Made by a program: the position numbers and the translations under genes. The notes under the pieces were generated by a model. That model was not told where the DNA came from and ran no database searches. It saw only the letters and a program-made list of their open reading frames with translations. From NCBI RefSeq assembly GCF_900090045.1, contig NC_041783.1:62001-126000 (forward strand): 64,000 bases of DNA, written 5' to 3'. Numbering within the stretch: the first letter of the stretch is position 1; every line of letters starts with the position of its first letter. Origin of the DNA: Plasmodium malariae. Taxonomy: Eukaryota > Apicomplexa > Aconoidasida > Haemosporida > Plasmodiidae. Below are positions 55,244 through 64,000 of the stretch, one piece after another.

Positions 55244-55620
55244 TATATATATTTTTAAAATTGTACTATATTCAGTAAGAAAACAGAAATCAGTAGTATT
55301 TTTTTAGTTATAATGAATAATATTTATTTTATTAATTTTTTATTTATTTATAAAAATATAATAACATATATATAACTAAAATGTTTTTTACAACTGATAA
55401 CATGAATGGAAACCTTAATATATTATATAATTTTTATCTTGATGTTATTTATAAGAAATTAAATTTAATAAAAATAATATAATTTGTATTTATTCATAAA
55501 TATTAAAAATATACAGTTCAATTATTAATATAATACAGAAATCAAATAAATTAATTTTAATTACATTTTACTGTTTAAAGAATGCATGTGGTTTCTCAAT
55601 ATTTATAAATATTCAAATAA

Positions 55621-55650
55621 TACAATGTATAGAATATATAGAATATAGAT
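55621..55650 (-). promoter_or_regulatory. Positionally conserved upstream motif of fam gene (copy 7)
   Basis: TACAATGTATAGAATATATA then GAATATAGAT lies about 378 bp upstream of the fam pseudogene ATG at 55243. It is nearly identical to the motif upstream of the fam-m gene at 21921-21951. Confidence 0.4.
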
Positions 55651-56678
55651 AAAGCATTCTTCTATAAGTTAAAGACTTGATATCTAATTTCAGTTGTGTT
55701 CTACTACTAACAATTGTAATTTTAAAAACATTATATTTTTAAAAACATTCCTTAAAATCAAATATTATTACAACTATAAAATAATAGTGATCATGCATAA
55801 AAATATTATTTTGTGCAACATTTAAAGCAAAAATGTTAATAATGCTACATTAGTTTCCACCCGTATAATATGTATTCTTTTACTGCTAATCATATATATA
55901 AATAATTGAGTGTATAAAATTAAGAATAATCTATAAAAAAATTTGTATTTTAAACGTCAGTAAAGACAAATTTAATAATCTTGTAAAACAATTTTTGAAA
56001 ATTACAATTATAATTAGCTTAATTTATACAACAACTTCTAAACGAAAATTTTTAAAATCATTGATTGCTTTTTATTTTCTCGTAATTAAATATATACAAT
56101 CAGAAGATATACTAATGTAATAAAAAGAAAAAAAACAGTAATATATTATTAAATATATAATCTAAAATTTAGCATCTATATAAAATAGAAATAGATATTC
56201 AATTTATGTTTTATTATATAGTATATATTATTCTATAAGGGAGAGTTTAATTGTTATAGCATAACAAATAAATGAACTTTCTTTTTTAAAACTTATAATT
56301 CTAACAAATTTTTACTGATAAATAACTATAATTATTCACATTTAAATACTTAATTAAATTTCCTTTTTACTAACTAATAATTGTATTTTTTGGGTAAAAA
56401 ACTATATTAAAATACTTATACTTAAAATATATTAACAATAATTTCAATTAAGTATAGAAGTAAAATTATAGAAGTATAGGAAAAATAACAATATTTTAAA
56501 ATAATTCAATAACAAACACCTCAATAAAAAACCTAAATGGTTGATCCATTTATAATCAATATATGTATTATTAACTACTGAATAGATATATTAATGATGT
56601 ATTTTTTTTATAATTATATTAAAAATTATGTAAAATTCTAAAAATATTAATTGTATATATGCAACAAAACATAATACT

Positions 56679-56695
56679 ATACTATACTATACTAA
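56679..56695. repeat. ACTAT pentanucleotide microsatellite
   Basis: The text ACTATACTATACTATAC holds just over three pentamer units. It is a short polymorphism-prone simple repeat. Confidence 0.6.
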
Positions 56696-57344
56696 AAGTT
56701 AATTATAATATTTAGTGCTCTTATATCTGCAAAATTTCAAATATTTATCATAATTAAAGACAAACTATATATTATTAATTACATTATTCTTAGTTATCTT
56801 TAATTCAAAAATTTCTAAATGAAAAATTGTATTGCAAATGAAAAATGCTTAATATATGTAAAATAATTTTACAAAAATACTTACAGTTCGCTCACTATTA
56901 ACAGTTATATTGTAGTTCTGTTCTTTTTACAAATATTTTCACTCCTTATATATTGAAAATGAGTTTATAGTTAGTGTACATAATTTACTTTATACATGCA
57001 TAATCACATAAATGAATGAATGTGCAAACCAGTAGAATAAAATGTATTTTCTCTTATTATAAAATCATTTGTATTACGCATAAGATTATTTTTCATAATA
57101 CGTATGCATATTTTTTAAATAATAATATATATAGCTTGTACTGATAGTAAATTTAAATCTAGCTAATAAAAATATCCCTAAAAATATAATTTTTTAATAG
57201 AGTAAAAAACAATATTCATAGTGGTTAATTACTCGCATAATCTGGAAGTGTAACATTTAAAAAATTAAAAAATATAACTCATAAGGAACATATTTAAAAT
57301 GTAATATTTTATTAAATTAAATATTACAAAGTTAAAATATATAA

Positions 57345-57447
57345 AAAAGTACAAAAAGAAATATAAAAAAAATATAAAAAGAAAAATAAAAAAATAAAAA
57401 AATAAAAAAAAAATATAAAAAGAAAAATAAAAAAATATAAAAATAAT
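57345..57447. repeat. A-rich low-complexity tract with quasi-tandem units
   Basis: About 100 bp is almost pure purine on the plus strand, built from blocks such as AATATAAAAAGAAAAATAAA that recur twice with AAATAAA fillers. The apparent minus-strand frame across it (F, Y, I, L only) is a by-product. Confidence 0.75.
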
Positions 57448-58972
57448 GTTCATATAAAATAAATTAATAGAATTTAATTACTATTCTTAAAGTTCGAAAA
57501 AGCAAATATGCATCAAAAACGTTAAACTAAATCACATTTTTTATAATATATATTTACATTTAACAATATTTTTACATAGATCATGGACAAGCAAAAATAT
57601 ATTTTCCAAATGCTTTTTGATTCGCGATTACTTCCTTATTAAAATTTTTCTAGGTTCATATTAAATTTCTTTATGAGCATTTTATTTTTTTTTATTTATA
57701 TTTTTTTATAACCATAAAAATAAATTTTTTTTTTTAATATTATATATTTGAAAAATTTTAAATTATCTATATAATAATTTTTAATAGAACTTCAATAAAA
57801 ATTTTATTCATAATTACGTTAACAAAATGAAAATATAATTTTTTAAAGATAATGGATTTAATATTTTTGTATAATATCTATTTTTTCATGTTGCATTTTT
57901 TTGACGCAAATAAATGTGTAAACATTTTTAATTATGAATTATTATTAATTTTTCTTTTTCGAATATAATATATTACTCTAATAATTAACATATAATAATA
58001 ATAAATAAAATGTTTGTATAATATTTTTAATATGCAACTTTTCATATGTATGTATTTAATAAATGTATTATACGTTACATTAATAAGATTATTCATATTC
58101 CTTGTTTTTCATATTTAAAATAAGAGCTACAAGAATAGAATATTATTTTATCCAAAAAATAATGTAAAATATTAATATATATATTTTATTGGAATTCTAT
58201 AATGTTTCTTTATGGAAGATAATTTTATTTTTAGACATTATCTGATATTTATATATATTTATTTTTAGAAAAATAAATTAATCTGTAAATGCTTATTATA
58301 TTTGTTATATCAAGTTTACTTTTTAAGGTGTGTTTAATATTAATATATATACTAATTTAGTCGTTCTATATGAAATAAATAAATTCAGAACTTTATATTT
58401 ATTTTTATATTAAATATAACTATAACATATTTTATATTTGAAGCTTTAACAAGGCACAAAAATAATTACAGTATTTAATAAGTATAATTAATGTAAATAA
58501 AAATATTTTACCAATATATTACTGCAATTAATATAGTATTATAGCCTTAAATTATTCTTAAACATCATAATAGAGTTTATTTTTTTTATATATAAAATGT
58601 CATAATATTTTATTTAAAAATTATGATTACCTAAAAAATAAAAAATTAAAAAAAAAAGAAATTATTATACGAATTATTCAAGTAATAATATTATTTAAAA
58701 AAATGCAAAAACATAAATGAAAATAAGCATGAATAATTCAGAGGAAACATATATATATTTTAATTACATGGCTTTTTTTTTTTTTTTTTTATTTCACTTT
58801 TGATATTAAATACATATATTTATTTAATATACTTTTCTATACTTTTTTATATATTTAATATAAATCAGTTCATATTTTGTATAACATTAAAGGTACGTAA
58901 CTCATGCTACACAGAATACTACGTTAAATCTTCTTTTGTCCGAATTCATATAAGTATATTTTAAGGCGATTC

Positions 58973-60700
58973 TTATAGTCCCTGTGTGCTTAATTCATTG
59001 GAATTTATATGATATCTTCTTTTCCGTTTTCTAATTTTACGTGTACATTATCCATAGAGAATAATCTTTTAAAAAAGTGAAATAAGTGAAATATATATAT
59101 AATTATTTTAGAATTACAATATTTTAAGAAAAATACATTATATATGGAAACTTTTAATGGAAACAATATACAATATAAAATTCGTTATTAACTTTAAAAT
59201 AAAAAAAAACAAAACAATAATAATTCCCCCTATTAAAGCAGCTACAACGGAAGTAAGAACAGAACTGTTCTGTAATATATTAGATTCTTCATATTTTCCA
59301 GGAGATACTTACCCATTTAAATTTTTCCTATTACAAACTACTGTTTTTTGGGGATTTATAATCTTCACGTGTACTAAGTCTTTTAATACTAATAAATTAG
59401 CTTACTCTGATAATATTACTTTTGTTTTTTCAATTTGCCTTCCTTTTTCTTACTCTTTCCACTCTCTTTTTCCATTTACATTTTCTTCTTTTTTTTTTTC
59501 TAAGTTGTTAATTTATATTTTCATACATCCATATCATCCTTCTCTTCAGTGTGTAAATTCTACAATCCTTATACTTTCTATATAACTATATTTATACAAT
59601 ACTTACATATATTTACAAATTCCTCTATTAAGCTTTATTGTGTTAGACTCACAAAACTTTCCTTCTTTGAAAAATTTCCATTTAATTTTATTACATTTGT
59701 CTTCGCAGAAATATAATATTGTAGCTATTTCTTTGGAAATACTACGATTCATTTGGTCCCTATGTTTTACCTTTTGAGTTTTTTCCATAAACCTACACAA
59801 GATATTGGAATTTTAACTCCCCCAGAATCCATCTGAATATTCCCTAGTTCTATATTGTTTTCAGATTCAATCCAATAACTATGAACTTTGATCTAAGTTT
59901 GAACTAATCTACACGAAATGTTGCAATAATTATCTAATGACAAATTTCCATTGGTAGATTATAACATCTACAATAACTAATTAACTTCAAAAATTCTGGC
60001 TCCAAAGTTTTAGAATTTTTTTTTCTTTTGTGATTTCATCCTCAATAATACTTTCTAGTATACTATAATGTCCTTCATCTTTAGATGTTAATTCAGACAA
60101 ATTTTTATTCGAAATAAATCCTTCGTCACAATTCACAGCAAAATGTTGTCAAAATTTTATTTCATATCCACAAAACGCATCTTTCTCTGTCGTATATAAA
60201 TGTATGATGGAATTAAATTATTCTTTGCATTTATCAATTCCAACATATTCACAAGCTTTTTTATTTTTAATATTCTTATGATTCATAAAATAATCATGGT
60301 AACATTTATCATCGATATATTCAATTCTTTAATATAATTATAAAGCAAATCAAAGAGATAATATTATTCATCTGACGCTTTATTGATATTAGGCTCTATG
60401 CTAGTAAATTCTCTAAGAATATTTTTGACATGCGATTTAGTTTCCATCAAATTTTTGAATTCATAATATATTTAGTATTTATAATGTTTGCATTATTCAT
60501 AATATTCTACACGTTACATATTATGTATTTTTTTAATTTCTTATACTTTTATTACAGAATTTTTTACTCTCCTCTTTATAATGTTCTTTTAAAGATTCAA
60601 ACATATTGTATATACAACTATAATTATTCCCCTAAGTTCGCGATTCAAAATATCATATATATTTATTAACTTGATACATTTAAAATATTATTCTGAAAAT
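58973..60700 (-). pseudogene. Divergent PIR-like pseudogene 4, cysteine-containing, lysine-rich stalk
   Basis: The 3' part fits PIR architecture. A membrane segment SSVLTSVVAALIGGIIIVLF ends in I-L-K|GTTAAT at 59193, like the donors of PIR pseudogenes 1 and 2. A 127-bp intron ends AAAAG at 59066. A 31-codon last exon (58973-59065) reads I-I-L-Y-G, a TGA, then C-T-R-K-I-R-K-R-K-R-R-Y, the basic tail seen after F-T-P-x-G in PIR last exons. The body (about 59300-60650) is unusual: cysteine-containing pieces N-K-K-A-C-E-Y-V-G-I-D-K-C-K-E, F-C-G-Y-E, V-N-C-D-E-G, S-Y-C-R-C-Y-N, I-S-C, F-C-E-D-K-C-N-K; the stretch N-L-S-E-L-T-S-K-D-E-G-H-Y-S-I-L-E; and a K-rich stalk before the membrane. Several stops and shifts occur. 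It could be a long PIR subfamily or another surface antigen with a PIR-type end. The 5' limit is uncertain. Confidence 0.6.
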
Positions 60701-63061
60701 TTAATATATATATGAATTATGTTTTGATTTTAGAACATTATCTTTTTAGGGATTATAATGACCATAAATATTTATACGTAAGTGGACAGATATTTATTTC
60801 ACCAAATATTAAACATAAATAATACTGTTCTTCCATTTACTAAGGTTATAGTCACTTTCATAGTATGTTAGCTGTATGAAATACTATATGAGTATATTTA
60901 AGAATTCGTCATTGAAAATAAATTATATCAGTGATATATTTTGTTTAGTTTTATATTAAGCACTTACGTATATATATTCTTATTCATCCTAAATGATCTC
61001 TTCTAACTTTAGAATTTTTCAGTACAATAATTTTAAAGTAAAATTAATATTTTTAATTATGAATATATGTTTTCTTATAAGATAATATTACATAACAAGA
61101 AAAGGTAAAAAATATTTATATATCTTAATTTTTTTATATATTGAATTTTTCATACTGAAATTACGTCTTTAGAAAGTTACATTTTTAAAATGCATAAAAA
61201 TAAAAACCTTAAAAAAGAGAAAAATATTTGGCTAATAGTGCTTTCTCTTTTATTGATATATTGTTTAACATTAAGTGTAGTTTTATTAAAAAATAATAAA
61301 TATTTATTGTGGATATTTACATAACATTTAATATAAAAACAATAATCCAATAATAATATCACTTCAATTACTCTTATAAATTTCACAGAACATAATATTG
61401 TTGAATAGAGCGATTACATATATATAACAAAATATAATATTCAAATAAATTAATATTAATTAGTATAAAATAGTTAATATATTAATTTAAAAATAAGTTT
61501 TATAAATTAAGTATATATTATGACAAATTATATTTTAAATTTAATTGAAATATTTAAAAAATATTCCACTTCAAATAAATGGAAATAAAAAAAATTTTAT
61601 TTTTCCTTTTATCGCCTATTCATAAATATAATTTTTTTCTTTTTTTTACAACTTTTCTAAGTTTTTTTTGATATATGCTTAATTATATGGCAATATACTA
61701 ACAGAATTAAAATATTATGATACCTCATAATTTATATATAATATTAAATATACCTAATTATAATATATTTTATAATAATATAATAATTGAAAAAAAATTA
61801 AAAAATAATTTATTATTTTTCCTGTACCTTGAATCATAAATTATTATATAGCATTTCTAACATAACATACATAAACATAAATATAATAGCAGTGAAATAT
61901 ACAAAATTGCAAATATTATGATATTAAATTTCGTAATTATATTACCATATATACAATGTGAAAAACGAATCACAAATATATTTTCTAATATATGTATATC
62001 ATTTAGAACATAATGATACATTTTAGTAAGTATATTAACCTATATTTCTATTATCCTACAGATATAAACAATTTCAACAATATATTTCATTAAAGACTAT
62101 AGGAAAATTATTAAATGTTTTTTTCTTTTATCGCTAATTATAATTATAATCAATTTGAAGTATAAAAATGTCTAATTTATGCTTATATATATACAGTATA
62201 AAAAAATATATAATACTAAGTTATATGCGATAAAGATGAATATAAAACCTTAACTTCCATATGTAATAGAATGGAGAGAATTAAGAAATTAGTTTATATT
62301 TATACCATATAATCTATTTATTCAATAAAAAAATTATAATTAAAACTAATTTTTTCAAGAAGTTTATTTTTAATTTAACAAAAATTCACATATTCTTATA
62401 CATGTTATTCTCATTTTAGTTAAATTCCTTGTTCATTTATTTAAATTTTAATGTCAGTAATAATCATAAGGTTTAATTTATTAATTAATACATACATTAT
62501 TATTACTTATTATAAAAATTAACTGATATAATGTGAAAGGTATTATCATACAAATAAAGAAAATACTAACAGAGTATAAGAGCAAATATTATATCTCACA
62601 ATTAGATAACATTTATCTATTTATAATATTTTAGAACTTCAAAAATAATTCCTAAATATATAATCAAATATATAAAGGGCAATTTATATAAGAATTCCCT
62701 AAAATTAATTTACATTTTTGTATAGCATATAATTAAATTATATGAGCCTCTTATGAATAAAGAAATAGCAAAGCATACTTTTCTTTACAATTTTCTAATA
62801 GTTACGATAAAGTAATCCTGTTCCTGAAATGATTATATTTTTAATTAAAGAGTTTAATTTATACTGTACTAACTATACTACCTTATTATGATATTAGAAA
62901 AAAATAAAGAGCACATTTTACTGACGAATTTTTTTTTTAAATCTTATATTTGAAAAAAAAGAATACACTACCTATAAATATATTATGTATCTTTTTTTAC
63001 TTATATAAAGATAAATATGATAAGAATTTAATTATTGTTAATTTACATATACTTATATATA
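60701..63061. other. Intergenic DNA, mostly PIR 5' flank
   Basis: A minus-strand frame at 61177-61386 opens with a leader-like hydrophobic stretch (MKFIRVIEVILLLDYCFYI) but has no partner exon that I can connect, so it is left uncalled. From about 61630 to the PIR start the sequence is colinear with 4650-6050. Confidence 0.55.
61630..63020 (+). repeat. PIR 5' flank block, copy b
   Basis: This is colinear with about 4650-6050 upstream of PIR pseudogene 1. Distances from matched anchors to the two ATGs differ by only about 10-20 bp, so little has been inserted or deleted since duplication. Confidence 0.6.
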
Positions 63062-64000
63062 ATGGAATCTGAAGCTGTAGTACAAAATGTAATATTTATT
63101 TATGTGTAATAATAGTTATATTTATTATTATATTCAAGAATTAGTCGTTTTAGAAATGATATAAAAATGTAATTCACAATAAAATGATTTTATGCACTTA
63201 TATATTATAATTTTTTTTTTTTTTACATATAGGAAAATTACATAATATTATATCGTAAATATAAAAAGGATATTAATGATGCTATCTCAAATTTTTATAG
63301 TGTAAATAGCCGGAGCTGTAATGTTAATCCTGGAATGTATTGTGTTTCTGAAGGGTATAATATATTTAGAATTCCTGGCATTATGTATATCACTCTATGT
63401 CAGGGGATTGGCGTATATTTATTTAAAGTAAAGAAAAATAATTCAAATAGACCCAAACGCTGTAAATACTTGAATTACCGAACAAATACAGAAAATAAAT
63501 ATAATAGTTAACCTCTATTATATCAGATATACAATAAGTTTTTAAACGACATAGATGATATATGTAAGATAACATTTGAACAAATTGTTCAAAATATATT
63601 AAAAAAAACTTGAAAATACATATAATTTATATGATGATTTTAACAAATTTATTTCTCAAAAAGATAAAATTTCAAGTAGTGATTGCGAACATCCAAAAAA
63701 ACCTACGGCTTTTACATTCAACACTACAAGGAAGGTGAAGGAAATATAATTAACGAATTTTGTGACGAGTTAAGAAATTTTAAGGAAGCATAGGATTTAA
63801 CAATGCATGACGTAACTACTTGGCCTTATGTACCAAATATTTTAGCACCTGCAAAAAGTTATGTTTTTACTTTCGCCTTGACAGCAACAGTTGTATTCTT
63901 AATATCCTTCACTTTATTCTTTTTATATAAAGTTAATAAAAATTATATTTGTGCAAATATTGTACCACAATGTGCATAATTCTTTTTAAAATAAAATTAC
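63062..64000 (+). pseudogene. PIR (mir) variant antigen pseudogene 2 (3' end outside window)
   Basis: Exon 1 (63062-63088) is M-E-S-E-A-V-V-Q-N with a GTAATA donor. The intron ends in a T run and CATATAG, and exon 2 (63233-63931) joins in phase 0. It reads E-N-Y-I-I-L-Y-R-K-Y-K-K-D-I-N-D-A-I-S, then cysteines as in PIR, R-C-K-Y-L-N-Y-R near 63460, and a TAA at 63509. It continues Y-N-K-F-L-N-D-I-D-D-I-C-K-I, shifts in an A run near 63600, and resumes K-K-L-E-N-T-Y-N-L-Y-D-D-F-N-K-F-I, S-D-C-E-H-P-K-K, then after another shift E-F-C-D-E-L-R-N-F-K-E-A, a TAG, W-P-Y-V-P-N-I-L-A-P-A-K-S-Y. A membrane segment ALTATVVFLISFTLFFLYK ends at the GTTAAT donor. The last exon lies beyond 64000. It is the closest relative of the PIR pseudogene at 6087-7254. 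Confidence 0.85.

Larger units (their letters stand above)
55244..58972. other. Intergenic DNA with simple-sequence tracts
   Basis: No gene is seen. It contains an ATACT pentamer run at 56679-56695, a long A-rich tract at 57345-57447, and T/A runs near 57685 and 58772. The two ends are the fam 5' flank and the PIR-like 3' flank. Confidence 0.55.

Noticed and set aside
57265..57453. Minus-strand frame of F, I, Y and L
   Set aside because: It is the complement of a low-complexity A-rich tract.
59157..59585. 142-codon plus-strand frame
   Set aside because: It is antisense to the PIR-like pseudogene, whose membrane segment, donor and lysine-rich stalk are clear on the minus strand.
61177..61386. 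Minus-strand frame with signal-like start, possible first exon of the PIR-like pseudogene
   Set aside because: PIR genes lack such a signal exon and I could not connect it to 60.7 kb by a convincing intron.
1..64000. CRISPR arrays, phage, defence islands, tRNA or rRNA genes
   Set aside because: No regular direct repeats with unique spacers, no prokaryotic coding style and no cloverleaf or conserved rRNA sequence were seen; the window is clearly Plasmodium subtelomere.

Overview
This is extremely AT-rich eukaryotic DNA with short two- and three-exon genes (GT-AG introns). The protein families identify it as a subtelomeric segment of a malaria parasite, most likely Plasmodium malariae. The argument is family content: several copies of the two-exon fam-l/fam-m type (first exon starting M-E-Q-K/N and ending near W-I-C-H-F, second exon with a Y-R-L-L-A-K motif and two membrane segments), which are known from P. 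malariae and its close relatives, together with PIR (mir), STP1 and PEXEL-bearing exported-protein genes. There are no tRNA, rRNA, housekeeping or prokaryotic features, and I see no CRISPR or transposon. 

Layout (+ coordinates): fam-l pseudogene (301-1169, -); PIR pseudogene 1 (6087-7254, +); exported-protein pseudogene with PEXEL (9929-10868, -); intact fam-l/fam-m-type gene (14454-15311, -); fam-m gene with one in-frame stop (20566-21531, -); PIR pseudogene 3 (24880-25623, -); two fam pseudogenes (29553-30543 and 32537-33506, -); STP1 pseudogene (about 39640-42069, +); intact PEXEL exported-protein gene (45537-46371, +); fam-l pseudogene (49770-50659, -); fam pseudogene (54392-55243, -); divergent PIR-like pseudogene 4 (58973-about 60700, -); PIR pseudogene 2 running off the window (63062-64000, +). 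Only two of the fourteen genes look intact. All seven fam genes lie on the minus strand. 

The gene products belong to systems that act at or beyond the infected red-cell membrane: PEXEL-directed export (exported and fam proteins) and variant surface antigens (PIR, STP1). Nearly all copies here are decayed by stops, homopolymer frameshifts and lost splice sites, so the segment reads as a graveyard of surface-antigen genes. Structure outside the exons survives better than expected. Seven fam genes share a short motif about 360-415 bp upstream of their ATG. Two PIR pseudogenes share about 1.2-1.4 kb of colinear 5' flank. A separate block of about 0.7-0.9 kb occurs twice, each time about 3.9 kb upstream of a plus-strand antigen pseudogene. 

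All splice sites and family assignments were read by eye from the sequence and recalled family features; no search was run.
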